This document shows, piece by piece, positions 11,883-24,289 of a DNA stretch of 64,000 nucleotides (positions are counted from its first letter, which is position 1; each line of letters begins with the position of its first letter). The position numbers and the translations under genes were made by a program. This DNA comes from Lentinula raphanica. Lineage: Eukaryota; Basidiomycota; Agaricomycetes; Agaricales; Omphalotaceae. Below the pieces are notes generated by a model. The model had not been told where the DNA came from, made no database searches, and saw nothing but the letters and a program-made list of their open reading frames with translations. Where the stretch lies: positions 124,001-188,000 of the forward strand of contig JANVFP010000023.1 of assembly GCA_027919835.1 (NCBI GenBank), in the 5' to 3' direction.

Positions 11883-13330
11883 GGTTAAGGAGTATTGAGG
11901 AGGAGGGGGATGCCTGGAAAAGCAAAAGCCCGTCTGGGGCTGAACTATAAGCAGTCAGGGAGTGGGAATAGGCGTTTTCCGGGGTATTTTCTTATCGAAA
12001 AGTCATGTGAGAACTCCAAAGCGGGACGTAATGAAACAACTTGGAAAAACAAGTTCGCTTGGATGTTTTGAATTCTCTTGCGAGGGGGAACTTGGAAGTT
12101 CAAAGATAAGTAAGAACCATGGCTGCAAATAAAATGTCAAGGAGCATCAATGAAAGGCACACAAAGTTCGTCGAAGTCGAGAACTTCTGAAAAACGTGCC
12201 GCGGGCCGTAGATACCCGTAAGCTTACGTAAGCCTTGGCTCCACGACTGCCAGTGCAGTGCAAGTCTGAGTCCTGACACTTGTGTTTGGCCTCAGCTCGG
12301 TTCAAAACCTCACTTGCGACCTCTTAGAAAGTTCGAGGCGTGCAACGCCTTCTGTATCTCTCTCAAGTCCAATTGGCGTATTCTTTCATGATATCAATCT
12401 CCGCTGACCGCCAGAGCTCAAGCATCTGCAAGTTCGGCGAATGATAGCAGTCACTCAAGTGGCACCATCTCTCTACTCGTTCAAGGCATTCTGGTTCAAC
12501 CTTGGCCTAGAAATCGGTGGCATTTTTGCCCTCGTATTCTGATTGCCTGTCACTCAATTATATCGTGTCCGATGGAGCAATCATGAGGCATAAAGCCTCA
12601 TAAAGCTAGCCCATTGAATGGCTACGTGTTCGATGAAGTGGTGTTCGATGAAGTGCACAAAGCCACTCTCGTTCGTTGCCGCTCATGCTCCTCACAAAAA
12701 CGTCTTTCTTTTCCTTTCGGTTCTCGCCATGGACTGAATCAAGGAACATATCAACTCCTTCCACAATTCCATGCTGATGCTTACCGTGCAACATCAGGCA
12801 ACATCACTCTGCTAAAGCCTCTTTCGTCTCTCTATCTAGGAACCAAAGCATGACGAATTGCGATGTCAACTTATCTCAGAAAACCACTCTATCTCAAGCC
12901 GTCAACTTGTCGATATCTGTATAGCACATACAGCTCGTTTCTTCTTGGTATAATTAATTATCTCTGAACAGCCTTATGGAAATATATTTGACGCTTTTCG
13001 TCTCTGTAATACGACAACAACATATAAAACACCCTCCAACTATTCCTGGATCAGATCTTTGATTCTCCCCACTCCCAACGCTTCTTCTCCTTCAGTTGCT
13101 GCTGTCCCCTCACTACCGAAGCCAGCACAGCCCAAGCGCAAGAATATCGTGATAGTATAAATACCGCAGTCTCCCATCGTTAGGACACGTTGGTTGGCTG
13201 GCCTTTCCTTTCCTCTCATTTCTCCCGCCCTTTCGTTTTTACATGTCGTTCTGACCCTACTGTGCAACCTTCTCAAACATATCCGTGCCAGAAACCTTTT
13301 TCGAGTTCAACCTCAATTCTTATCACCAAA
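11883..13330. other. Divergent intergenic region between kinase and STE3 genes
   Basis: About 1.4 kb between two divergently transcribed genes; it must hold both promoters. I looked for short ORFs ending in a CaaX box, as expected of a pheromone precursor beside a STE3 receptor, and saw none. Small ORFs at 12606-12853 and 13040-13276 look random. Confidence 0.45.
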
Positions 13331-15795
13331 ATGGTTGCAGTTAATACGGACACTCTTTTCTTCGGACTTTCTCTCTCTGCTTTCGTTTTAGTATTTATCC
13401 CTTTTTATTGGCATTTAAAAGGTGAGCTCTTCGTACTGGAAGGAAGGATAGATGGAGGATAGATGGAATTGTGTTATACACGGCCAGTCTAAGAAAGAGT
13501 ATCTGACACGGTATCAGCTACGAGCACTGGTCCTCGTTTTCGCCGAGTTATTTCTGCCCGGGATGATGGATTGAACCGAATTCATGGATTGACACGTACT
13601 CAATGTCTCCTCGCTTTCCTCATTCTGCTTCATCTCATCTTTTTTGGCTGACCTCCTCTTTCTCTACTCCACAGCGAGGAACACGGGAACTTGCCTATTC
13701 ATGGCTTGGATAGGCCTCGCATGCATTATTCTTTCTATTAACTCGTTTTTATGGAAGGACACCATCTCTAACCTTGCGCCGGTTTGGTGTGATATCTGTG
13801 AGTAGCAGACACTTCTACTCTTTCGGCAATCTCATTCTCTATATTAGCTTCGAAGTTATTAGTCGGATCGAACGCTGCTATCGCGTCAGTTGCGTCATGC
13901 ATCAATATCCGTCTTTGGCTGGTCGCTTCGGATCGTGTCAGAACTCTGGAGGTATGTGCTGTTTGTTCAAGAGTTCAGTTTGAGGATTCTGAGTTATTGG
14001 TAGAGGAAAAATGTATTCCGAATCGAGCTACTATTGGGTTTAGGTTTCCCAATTTTGGAGATGATTTTTCGTGAGTTTCTGTATCATTCGTACCGGCATG
14101 AAAGTTCATCCGTCTATATCAGAGTATCTTGTTCAAAGTGAGTCTTGCTACCCAGACGACATTCCATGTAAACTAAATCATTGCCCTAGATCGACGTTTC
14201 GACATCTACGAAGGTTTTGGTTGTCGTGCAGTGTCTGATAATGTACTTCTAATGTATCTCCTCCTCCTGGCACCGCAATTTCTTCTTGGCATAGCGTCTA
14301 CGACTTTCTTTGGTGCGCACGTTCTTGGCTACATTCATACTCTCCTAACTGTTCACCAGTTTTGGCTTCAGCTAACTATCGCCGCGTTTACAAGTACATG
14401 CTGGAAACACAATATTCCCCAGCATTTCATCAAAGGACAACACTCTCCGCGTCCTTTCTAGGGTTTCTCATCCTCGGAGGTTTATCTATTGTGTGCAGCG
14501 TTGCTTATACCACATTCGTTGTATACTTTAGCGCAACTGCCGACGGCTCTCTTGGCTCTTTCACCCTCTGGCAATCCTGGGATCTGACTCACCGTAACAT
14601 CAGCGCAGTCAACGTATACACCGAAGAAGAATGGCGCGGAGATACAATGACGGAAGTTCTATTGGAGGCCAATCGATGGATTTTCGTGGGGCTGGCGTAC
14701 TTGTTCTTCTTGGTCTTTGGCCTCACGAGTGAAGTTAGGAGGAGGTATAGGAGGCTCATAGGGTGCGGCGGAAGAGGAGAATCCTGGTTTGAAGCGGAGA
14801 AGACGGTAGTCGACAGGGGGATTGTTCATTATGCCGACAGAGATGCTGAAAATGCTGAAATGTACGTTGTCATTCCTATTATGTGCACGATATAGTCCTA
14901 ATGCTGGGTTTTCGTCAGGCTTACCAACAAGTCCGAAAGTACCTTGATTGCAGCGGCTATCTTGAACGCTCCCTTAGCGAAACCCCTAGTTGTCGACGAA
15001 CCAACTGTCAATGAAATCCCTAAAGACCCATTCACGCTTGATAACCCCTACCCCAGACATACGCACGACAAAAAGCCCGATAACAAATCGGCAGAGATGC
15101 TCACGACATCTGCCGCGAACGCTGACATTCAGGCAGAAGATGATGACGATGCTGTCATCACCGTTTCAAGAACACGACTCGAATCAATGTCGTTACTTCC
15201 CAATGATCCTTTCGCTGCTACACCACTGACTTCTCTTCCCATTGCCCCTAATGCCTCTACCACTTCGCTTCGTCTTCACCAACCTGCGCCAGAACCGACT
15301 TATGATTTCCCTTCACAAGCTCCGTCATCTTCTCATGACCCATATCGTCATCCTTCTGCACACGGACCAGCCCACTTTGTATCTGCGAACGAAGAAAACC
15401 GTAACTCCTTTACGACGTCCCCTCCTGCTTCGCTGACACGAGGAAGAAGCAACAGTCTAGGATCGTATACTGTTCAAGCGAAAAGGTCTTCCCGCAGACG
15501 CTCCCTATCGCGCAGTTTATCCGCCTCTGCGACATCTCCGCCTACAGGTCCCCTTCCTGATATTCCTCCAGACCTCCCGTATACCCCTCACAACTTCAGG
15601 AACTTCCCACTCGACCACACCATCTATCCAAATCAAAGGTTTAGCGGTTCCATGAGCACTCCTTCTCTTATCTCGAGCTATGCCGCTTCGTCTGTGATAG
15701 CTCCCAGTGAGGCTCTCAGCTATCAACTCAGTAGGAGACGTACAGAGAGACGCTCGATAGCCGGTGATCATTTGTCGGATGGAAGGGCGTTCTAG
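13331..15795 (+). CDS. STE3: STE3-type pheromone receptor (class D GPCR) with long cytoplasmic tail
   Basis: Eight exons: 13331-13421, 13675-13797, 13848-13951, 14004-14070, 14123-14137 (only 15 nt), 14190-14312, 14360-14861 and 14919-15795; 633 aa. The seven-helix core is unmistakable: N-terminal LSAFVLVFIPFYWHLK-ARNTGTCLFMAWIG, VWCDISSKLLVGSNAAIASV, GFPILEMIFQYLVQNRRFDI, FHQRTTLSASFLGFLILGGL and NRWIFVGLAYLFFLVFGLTS. In basidiomycetes these receptors bind farnesylated peptide pheromones and signal through a G protein. The tail after TM7 (~300 aa) is acidic, Ser/Pro-rich and probably disordered. Intron 1 is long (253 nt). No CaaX pheromone gene is seen nearby, so this may be a non-mating-type STE3-like paralogue rather than a B-locus receptor. 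Confidence 0.95.
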
Positions 15796-16040
15796 ATAGA
15801 TTTTCGTATGTACTACACAAGAGCATAATCTATTGCAACTCGTTGCTAAAATGAAAGAGTGCAGGGTTACACCCCAACTGTCTCAAGTTCCTAGTTTTGG
15901 TGTAATTTCATGAGTTGAATCGCTGACGCTAAAAGGCTCTCCGAGGAAGTGTCGAAGTGTACGATATGAGCTGATATAGCTTTAGAGTGACAGACCAAAA
16001 TAGTTTCCCCAATCATCTACTAAAAAGTCCAACCCATCAA

Positions 16041-16114
16041 TGATTCGACCCAGGCTCGAACTGAGGACCTTCTGTGTGTTAGACAGATGCGATAACCAAC
16101 TACGCCATCGAACC
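16041..16114 (-). tRNA. tRNA-Val (AAC anticodon)
   Basis: 74 nt on the minus strand. Acceptor GGTTCGA/TCGAATC, a standard D arm (GGCGTAGTTGGTTATCGC), anticodon stem TCTGT/ACAGA with loop CTAACAC (anticodon AAC), variable loop AGGTC and a T arm with TTCGAGC. No intron. Discriminator A; CCA not encoded. Confidence 0.93.
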
Positions 16115-17182
16115 ATACATTCTGTATTGTATGTTAAGCAATTCTCCGCTTGTCTTTATTGGTGCCTTGCAAGGTCAAAATTCAATTTACATCGCCAAAC
16201 CCCTACCCAATCCTGTCCTACATAGCATACACATGTACTCTATTTGTGGCGCCTCCTGTCATCCTCTGCTCACTCTGCAGTTTACAATCTCCTTGTGTGA
16301 TGAGCTCGACCAACTTGTGTTGACAATTGGGCCCAGCTGTTCCCCAGTGGGACCCCATCTTCAGGTGGAGCTGTGTACTTTCCTTCTTTCTTTCCTGTCT
16401 TTTCAATGTTAGCAATCACAAGGTATTTGCTCATTGCACTACAAAGTTAGCGATGACTTACTATCTGCATTCACTGTGGTTGTGATGGTGTCTGGATCTG
16501 TTGACGGCTGAATGAACAAATCTCAGTTTGTTCAGTGGCATGTTCGAGTAGGCGTTGTGGTGAACGATTCAGTGGTAAAGAACTCATAAACAATACCCAC
16601 AAGCCATTGATATTTCTCCCTGATGCTCGCATGAAAATCAAATCAAATTCCAACTCGACTTTCTTCAAATGTGAACTTGAAGTACTAGGAAGTATTACTC
16701 CTACTTTGATGGAAACGATCCAGGCTTCCCGCTTCCAATATACCAGAGTAGAAGTACATTCGATAGGCTGCAAGTCGAGTACTCTGGGTCCTGATTAATT
16801 GCGCATACAAACCGTATAAAAAGAGTGCAAACTGGCGAAGCAAACGCATCTCTGGTAGAACCCCTCCATAGTAACGCTGGTTCGGTATGTGCTCATTTAA
16901 ATGATCGCTGCTTCAGCCTTGATTTTATATTTTTCCTCACCTTGATTTCTCATTCTCGAGTCTCAATGCCTGACCACTTTGTCTTCTGCACAGTTACTGA
17001 AGAAGAACAAGATCTAGTGCACATTCTGGGGAACAATACTATATATCTGCTGGTCAGGCATATTGTTTACACTCAGTGGTGCAAATCTACTTATACCGTC
17101 AATGATGAAAGCCTGGCTGACGTGAAATTTTCAGTTATCTTCGAAATAGACATATATATATCCACTGCTATCACATATCCTC
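16115..17182. other. Intergenic, possible decayed coding fragment
   Basis: Between tRNA-Val and the 199-aa secreted orphan. Around 16471-16773 the minus strand reads like a fragment of an F-box/LRR-type protein (LPSTSSSHLKKVELEFDL) but lacks a start and clear splice sites. An overlapping plus-strand frame is also open. I could not support a gene. Confidence 0.3.
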
Positions 17183-17845
17183 ATGATCCTGTACTGCCCC
17201 TCACGCGCATTTGCCGTGTGCATTACTCTCTCTGCGGTATTCCTTGGAGTAGAATCTTCTCCCTTGGCTATAAGTCCCCTCAGCTACAACTCTTCAAGTA
17301 CACAGCTGGAGCAACGAGGCGAATGGGATCGTGAGTACTGATTCTTGACGATCGATATCGTTGTCACTACTACTATCTCAACACCATATTTAGGCCGAGT
17401 CTACAATCTCCCAATCAGGCTTATGCGGAAGGGTGAAAGTGGAGACATACTTGAGAAAGCCAAGGTCACTGCCAATGAGGACTGGGCCATATTCATCGGA
17501 ACCGATGGATTTCAGGCTCATCCTGGACCATCCGGCACGCTAGCGGCTTCCCGAGTACAAGCACCGAGGTCAACAGGAGGAACGCTCATCAAGCTTCAAG
17601 ACCTTGGCGAGAAAGCCTCATTCGGCTCACCAGAGGCAAAAGCCAAGGCCTTGCAAGGGCTCCTCACTGATATTCCAGCATTGCACAAGGGGAATGGGGT
17701 ACCACAAACAAATCTGGCGTACCTGAACGGAATATTTGCGTATCTAGCATCCTCTAAAATCAGGGTGGTGACATCTTCACAGCCGCCGGAGGAATGGATG
17801 AAATTGTACAATGAGATGCATGCGTTGAAGGGAGACGCAAGTTGA
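17183..17845 (+). CDS. Small secreted orphan protein (199 aa)
   Basis: Two exons, 17183-17330 and 17394-17845, joined across a 63-nt GTGAGT...TTTAG intron in phase 1. The ATG opens a signal peptide (MILYCPSRAFAVCITLSAVF, probable cleavage after LGVESS). The mature protein is ~175 aa: a short Ser-rich start (SYNSSSTQLEQRGEWD), then RRVYNLPIRLMRKGESGDIL, NEDWAIFIGTDGFQAHPGPS, an Ala/Gly/Lys-rich middle and LNGIFAYLASSKIRVVTSSQ. The first ~30 mature residues hold no Cys, so it is not a typical Cys-rich effector. I do not recognise the family. It is read on the same strand as the downstream gamma-glutamyltransferase, 1.1 kb away. Confidence 0.7.
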
Positions 17846-18933
17846 TGACAGATTGTCTTTGTGGGTCCTTGTATCTAATGCATACTTATTTTCCGTGCTG
17901 TCGACGGTCGTCTCCTGGTCGTCTCCCATGATCACGGGGCAATCAGTAAACACTTTCTTAAACCGGAAAATAGACGCCGTAGTAAGTTTCGCCGCGAACC
18001 ACAATCCGACAGACTTCGGAGCAGGCGGTAAGATAGATTGATATCTGCCAGTTGATTTTGGTAAGACACCATTCAGCTTGTAGTTGCAGTAGCTATATGT
18101 GGCATACCACTGGCATCTCTGACAGTGTTTATGGATTACCGCGATATGGCTTCGGCAGCCCAATTCCACCGGCGGCTCGAAGCCGCATTATAATAGTCTA
18201 TTAATGAATTCGATCCTGTACCTGGTGCTTGAATGAAAGTAAATCGTCGAGCTGAAGGAACAGACTGCCGGGCGTGCATTGACTGCCGCCCCGTACAGCC
18301 TCAGCTCATATTGGATTACTCCTCAAGTGGTAATAATAGTACTGCTAGTTGTTATATTCAAGACTCTCCGCTGGTTTCAGTATATCACGGGTTCCGTACC
18401 TTCAAGCTAGAAAGCATTGCTTATCGAAAATTCAATATTCTCTCTCTCTCTCAGTATAGGATTGAACCTACGCCAGGTTTCAAGGATTCCCTGTGGTTAC
18501 TGTATCGAGGCTGTGAAACAGTACAGAACTACTGACAGACGGCTTTAGATGGCAAGTCTGGCATGGCGCACAGTAAGAGGCGACCCAGACTGCCGAATAC
18601 TGAGGATTGTTTCATCTACTATTGGTGGCTTGTCGTATGGAAGAAAGACATGGCATGGTGCCTTGCACCTACTACAGGCAACATCAATAGTTGAGGTATC
18701 AAAATCGTCAAAATCCACACTGTCATCACGAAAACATATTGCCACCGATTGGTTCCTCACTGAATTAACCAGCGTACGCCGTACGGCCAGAATCAGAGTA
18801 CTAGCCCTCAATAGCTGCCCATTGATGCAACGAAGAGGTAACTCCGAGTCCGGACGGCTCAGGGGCAAAGCTTCCCAGTGTACATAAAGCGAATGAAAGT
18901 TCCTTCTTAATCCCGACATCCTCTAGCACAGAG
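17846..18933. other. Intergenic, no gene seen
   Basis: 3' flank of the 199-aa orphan and promoter of the gamma-glutamyltransferase gene. A 124-codon minus-strand ORF at 18545-18919 has no sequence features of a real protein. Nothing else seen. Confidence 0.4.
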
Positions 18934-21329
18934 ATGCTTGGACTCGCCGAATCTCTCAACTTTCTCCTGGGCACTCTGCTCACTTGGCATGTTTCGCGAA
19001 GTGCAGCCGCTTCTGCTAGGACTAGCGAAGACCGTATCTTGTCACGAGAGACAGCACCTCATGGAGGTATTGCGACTGAAGCTGGTGGGTTCGAGCTGGC
19101 TGTCACTAAAAATAACCTGCCCCTTATCTGATATCAACGGGTCCGAGCAGCACCATGTACAGAAATCGGGATCGATATTCTTCAGCAAGGAGGGAACGCA
19201 GCTGACGCAGTTCGTCGTTGGACCAGCCTTGCGAGGTTCTTCAAAGCTAATGTGCTGTAGATCATTGCTTCAGGTCTTTGTGTTGGGGTGATATCGGCTT
19301 ACCATTCCGTACGTGTTTTTCAGACATCATGAATCATGATCATCATTGTTGCTTGACCTGAACTTCCATAGGGTATCGGAGGTGGCGGGTTCATGCTCGT
19401 CCGGTTCAACAACGATGATGGCAGCCATGACTATGAGATGATCGACTTCAGAGAAACTATGCCAGCTGCTGGTACGGAATACATGTATGTCAACAACAGT
19501 GACCCAGACGCTTCATTCTTGGGCGGCCTTTCGGTTGGAGTTCCAGGGGATCTACGTGGCTGGGAGATGCTTCATCAGAGGTGAGCAGTTTTAAGAACGT
19601 AATACAGATTGATGCTGAAAGTAAAGTTTTGGTTGATAATTTAGGCACGGATCCTTGCCCTGGGAAAATCTGTTCGCGCCAGCTATCAATCTCGCACGCA
19701 ATGGATTTGAAGTCAACGTCGACCTTGCTGCTGCTTTGCAAGGCCTAGATTTCATCACCCAAAACGCTATTTGGGCAGAATCTTACGCTCCAAATGGCAC
19801 TGTTCTCGTGGAAGGAGATATCTGTTATCGCAAGGTAACGTCATTCAATATCTCGTTTGTCTAGAGAGCCTCAGAGTCGAACACGAATGTAGAGATACGC
19901 AGATACTTTGGAGAAAATTGCAAAAGAGGGTGCAGACGCATTCTATACGGGTGAAATCGCAATTAACACTGCTTCAACTGCATATCAAAGCAACGGAATC
20001 ATGACTACCAATGATTTGGCTGGCTACAAGGCAATCGTTCGTCAACCTCGAAATATAACCTATCGGAACACAAGAATCTTCTCTACTGTGGCACCATCCA
20101 GTGGTACAGTGGTGCTTAGCGCGCTCAAGATATTCGAAGGATTTAATGGGAACGCCTCTGACAGGTGGGTGTGTTTCACGAGGGTTTGTCTTCATTTCAA
20201 CCTTGACGCTGTCAGTTTATAGTGACTCTGCTATTAATCTAACCACTCATCGACTAGTTGAAGCCACCCGCTTTGCCTACGGACAGAGAACTGAATACGG
20301 TGATCCCGCTTTCACCCCGAACGTCACCGAACTTGAAGCGTATTTCCTCACTGAAGCCGTCGTGAATGAAACACGAAACAAGATTTCGGACAACCAGACA
20401 TTCCCTGTGACATACTACAACCCGGAGAACTATCAGGTACTCATTGATAATGGCACGTCACATATGGCAGTGATAGATAAGGATGGGATGGCCATCTCGC
20501 TGACAACCACTGTGTATGTCTTTCAGCCTCCATCTTCGGGAACTAGTTGCTTACCACAAATATCTACAGCAATAACTTTTGGGGTTCTTATCTGATGACA
20601 CCGAATGGAGTCATCCTCAACGATGAAATGGGGGACTTCTCATCTCCGGGACAAATCAATGATTTTGGATTCAGTGCTTCGCCCGCTAATTATATCGTGC
20701 GTACCCTTGACAAGTAGTTGATCGAGTCGTTCATCCTATCTTCTGTGCGGCTGTGTTCTGAAATCAGGCTGGCGGAAAACGACCACAATCCTCTATCTCT
20801 TCCTCCATTGCAGAGGATCTGGAAACCGGAGACATCATCATCGCAACAGGAAGTGCAGGTGGAAGTCGAAGTACGCTCTTTTTCAATCCTCTTTTTCCTG
20901 ATGTTCTCGCCCAGTCATGTAAACAACCTAACTTTCCTCTTGAATTTACTTTTTGAAGTCATTACTGCCACTCTCCAACACCTCTACCACCACATCGATC
21001 AAGGACTCAACTCGACTCTATGTGTTCATCATTCTCGTTGGCACGACCAGCTCGATGGCAATACCTACTTCGAAATCAAGTCGGAAAATGTTGGTATCCC
21101 TGGGTATGATAATTCCACGGTAGCATATTTCAGGCAGATGGGATATAACATCACCTACGAGGATACTTCGGGTTCAACGGCGCATGGTACGCGACTTCAA
21201 CTTTAAGAACTGCTTTCGAATACTGACATGTTTCTCTCCCAATCTGCAGTTGTTATTCGCCAACCGAATGGTACAATCGAAGCTGCTAATGACCCTCGAA
21301 AGGCCGCTGGCGCTGGTTTGGCTTATTAG
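18934..21329 (+). CDS. GGT: Gamma-glutamyltransferase (glutathione hydrolase)
   Basis: Eleven exons (18934-19084, 19163-19209, 19261-19308, 19372-19580, 19645-19834, 19893-20164, 20223-20513, 20570-20696, 20768-20870, 20959-21186, 21250-21329) splice in frame to 581 aa, the normal length. The enzyme removes the gamma-glutamyl group of glutathione and transfers it to amino acids or water. Landmarks: N-terminal hydrophobic signal (LNFLLGTLLTW), ILQQGGNAADA, AYHSGIGGGGFMLVR, GLSVGVPGDLRGWEMLH, the autocatalytic cleavage site with nucleophilic Thr in NGTSHMAVIDKDG, the small-subunit GEMGDF-equivalent NDEMGDFSSPG and ATGSAGGSR. Several N-glycosylation sites (NIT, NGT, NST) fit a secreted or vacuolar protein. 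It ends 167 bp from the end of a convergent amidohydrolase gene. Confidence 0.96.
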
Positions 21330-21495
21330 GTATCGATATTGTAGTACTACAAGTACTACGAAAATCACTATTTCCAGTCTACTATTATATCAGACGACCA
21401 TACTAATAGTCATAGCATCTTGTCCCATGAGAAGTTGCGCTCTGCCCTCTCTAATATGGCACACAAGACTGAAGCTGCGTTTCCTTGCCCAAGCC

Positions 21496-22803
21496 TCATA
21501 CCAAATCCTGACATGAAAACCTCTTCCCATCCGCAACTCCCTCAAACTCCACCCCTTGAATCCAAACCCTCTCGATATTTCTTGCATTCCGTATATCCAC
21601 CAACGGATTTCCATTGAGCAACACCAAATCAGCTCTCATACCCGGAACTATCATCCCCCGGTCCTCCAACCTATGCGACACGGCAGGTACCACAGTCGCC
21701 GACCGAAGAGCCTCGGCAGGTGACAATCCTACCCCAACGAGATTTTCTAGCTCACAATGTAGACTCGCACCGAAAGGCATAGAGGCGCCGGTAAGCGTAC
21801 GAAGGGCGTTACCGATAGCGTCAGTTCCTGCAAGAAGAGGGATACCGGCCGCGTGCAACCTTCGAACGTTTTCCTGGACATTGTTATACTGGGAACGTGA
21901 TTCGAATAGTCCGCTGAAGCCTCGAAGGAGGAAGATCAGACGCCAGTGGGAGTAGGTGATTCGGTACATCTCCATTGTCGGCGTGACGAACATGTTTTTG
22001 TTCTCTTTGATCTTCTCGACGGTGGATTCTTCGATGAAGTTATCAGCGAAGACATGTTGGATTCCGTCTGTACCAGATTCGATAGCTTCGAGGTAATGTT
22101 CGGGATGTGAAGCATGCGTCATTGTCTGTTTACCGAGCTTGTGGACCTCCCTTACGATCTCCTTCTGTCGTTCGACACTCGGCCCATTCTCCTCCGCGAC
22201 GATTTTGTAGAAATCTGCTCCGTTTCGAAAGGCGGTCTGGACTAGAGTCGGAATATCGGAATCAGGTTGTAGAAGGAGTTCTTTGGAGCCACTTGTCAGG
22301 AAGCTAGCCAACCTCGCATGGGCCGTCTTTGGACTGATTGCGGGGATCCCTGAGCTCAACAAGTCAGTCGTGAGCCCGCCCTGGTCCTTCATCCCTCCGC
22401 ATTTCTCTTGATCGTAACAAGCCATTAGCATCGCCGTTGTCACCCCGTAAGAGGCCAGAGCGTCCAGGTCCTCGCATGTCTCGGGGTGGACGTGGCTGTC
22501 CATGAGGCCTGGAATAAGGTACTTGTCGGTTCCGTCAATGATGGAGTCAATAGCGAAGGGGAATGCGAATGGGACAATGTGTGAGCCTTGGATCAGGATA
22601 GTTTGGGAGGGCTGGAAGGCATATCCATCAAATACGTTCACGTTGGTAATGGCGATCGTTTTGGGTTGTGGAGAGAGAACACGGGAAGTACATGAGTTGT
22701 TGTAGTGGGGGAGTCTGGTTTGAGCTAGGGGAATTTGTGAATGATCACCGGTGCATGAGTAGGAGGTGGTGATCAACGATGCAAGAATTAGAGTCTTTCT
22801 CAT
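21496..22803 (-). CDS. Secreted amidohydrolase (imidazolonepropionase-like)
   Basis: Single exon, 435 aa. A signal peptide (MRKTLILASLITTSYS) is followed by the amidohydrolase fold: a beta-sandwich start TIAITNVNVFDG, the first metal motif HxH in IPGLMDSHVHPE (residues 104-106), a middle metal/catalytic His in THASHPEHY, a second His in DGIQHVF and the late Asp in LLAGTDAIGN. The end has RADLVLLNGNPLVDI. Members of this group hydrolyse amide or imide bonds of cyclic and acylated substrates; the substrate here is unknown. The absence of introns contrasts with most neighbours. It is convergent with the gamma-glutamyltransferase gene. Confidence 0.92.
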   Translation of the reverse strand: MRKTLILASLITTSYSCTGDHSQIPLAQTRLPHYNNSCTSRVLSPQPKTIAITNVNVFDGYAFQPSQTILIQGSHIVPFAFPFAIDSIIDGTDKYLIPGLMDSHVHPETCEDLDALASYGVTTAMLMACYDQEKCGGMKDQGGLTTDLLSSGIPAISPKTAHARLASFLTSGSKELLLQPDSDIPTLVQTAFRNGADFYKIVAEENGPSVERQKEIVREVHKLGKQTMTHASHPEHYLEAIESGTDGIQHVFADNFIEESTVEKIKENKNMFVTPTMEMYRITYSHWRLIFLLRGFSGLFESRSQYNNVQENVRRLHAAGIPLLAGTDAIGNALRTLTGASMPFGASLHCELENLVGVGLSPAEALRSATVVPAVSHRLEDRGMIVPGMRADLVLLNGNPLVDIRNARNIERVWIQGVEFEGVADGKRFSCQDLV

Positions 22804-24289
22804 TGTTCCTACAGTCCGAACTCTAGTCTGGGGAAATGCGATTTGTCTCTTCCTTCATGTGGGCTCCTCGCTATTATAACTTCGACAACGTTGAAGATTA
22901 ACCTATTTGCCGGCCATTTTAGGAGCTATTCCGATGAATTCTGACGTGAAAAATTTTGACATATTCTACCGGGTGGTTGGCAGAGAGCATACTTGGCGCT
23001 CCAAGAATCCTGCGCATAGTGAGTGGACTGACCACCGTAAGGCCTTGGTGACTTACTGATCTTGAGGACAAGGGCTGGCAAGGATCCCCGGGTACCGTTT
23101 TATAAGCAAAGAGCGCGTCTACTGCCGCCTCATGATAAAAGAGAATTTGTTGTTTTACTTGACTTTGAGGCCTTTTGAGGCTCGTACTTCTTCTTTGCTC
23201 GTACCATCGGTAAATCGGAGATCGACGTCGAAGGGGTTACGGGGTAAGAGCGCTTAAGCGCCCACGCTGCCGCGTTCACAACGATAACTTTGTTTCTCAC
23301 ACCCACCTTGAACGCGATCCCTCATGACTCTGATGATAAGATTCAAAACTCGTGCAAGACTCATGCAGCTCCACTCAGTACGCGTTGTAGACAGTTAAGT
23401 CGCGGACAAAACTTCATTCAAGTCGGCTCGGAGTTTGCGTTTCTCGTTGCTCGAAAGGAGATATACACAGATACTACTCATACCGTATTCACTGCCAACG
23501 CGGTGGACCATGGTGGATCCAAACGTAAGCAAGGTGCTACACCCTCCTCTGTCACGGTCCTTCTGGCGACGATTTCGAGCTAGGCTCAAGACAAGGGAAG
23601 GTATGAAACCATCAGATCCTTAAAGTAGATCCGCTACTTTGTACCTAGGCAAATTCCTTGTCCCGCACGAATCCATTTCGCATCTAATCAAGGTTGAACA
23701 TTCAACAAGAAGCGCTGCCAGGTATCCTGCATGCTTACATTGACCACAGCGAGGAAATCAGTTACGGTCTCTACTGCGACATCCTTCGAGACGCTAATGA
23801 TGGAAGTATTTGGCACAGCATCTTGCACCCTAGAGCACCCCGAATTCTTGCAAATCAGAAGGCTGAGACTAGCTTCCGATATCAAACGACGACGTTCACT
23901 CATGGCAACCGGGCAGAGTGAAAGATCCCGTATTTCCTCAATGAAACGACCATCGCGAGCTTTCCCACCGCCTCATGAGACGCACTCAAGTGATACACTC
24001 TAAATTTCCGGTGAATGAGAGATGCATATGGCATTCGAAACTTTGTGTTCCGGACCGCTTGGTTGGAGACCCTTCCGATTCAGCAACCGAGGAATATCCT
24101 CCTCTGGCTCGCAATGAATTGCCCTACATAGTATGTGGATTCATGCTCTCCGCATTCGGAGAGGATTTCCTGTATCATTTCTCTCCCCGGACCGGCCTAT
24201 AGGTCCAATGGCACTGGGTAAGGGCGTCAGCAGCATGGTTAACCATGCTTAGTTGGGAGATGGTCAAGACGTCATGATTGGAAGTGGGA
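22804..24289. other. Intergenic, only weak ORFs
   Basis: About 1.5 kb upstream of two divergent genes (amidohydrolase and pectinesterase). Plus-strand ORFs between 23290 and 24003 (for example 23731-24003, 90 codons, ending PPPHETHSSDTL) have moderately protein-like composition and possible splice sites, but competing frames are equally open and no family is recognised. I do not call a gene. Confidence 0.35.

Noticed and set aside
16471..16773. Minus-strand ORF resembling an F-box/LRR protein fragment
   Set aside because: No start, no flanking exons, and an overlapping plus-strand frame is equally open.
11883..17182. Pheromone precursor genes near STE3
   Set aside because: Looked for Cys-aliphatic-aliphatic-X followed by a stop on both strands beside the receptor; none with a plausible upstream ATG was seen. 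A systematic scan could still find one.
18545..18919. 124-codon minus-strand ORF upstream of gamma-glutamyltransferase
   Set aside because: No protein features, and it lies in the promoter region of a well-supported gene.
23290..24003. Possible small two-exon gene on the plus strand
   Set aside because: Two competing frames after the putative splice, no recognised family, no signal peptide.
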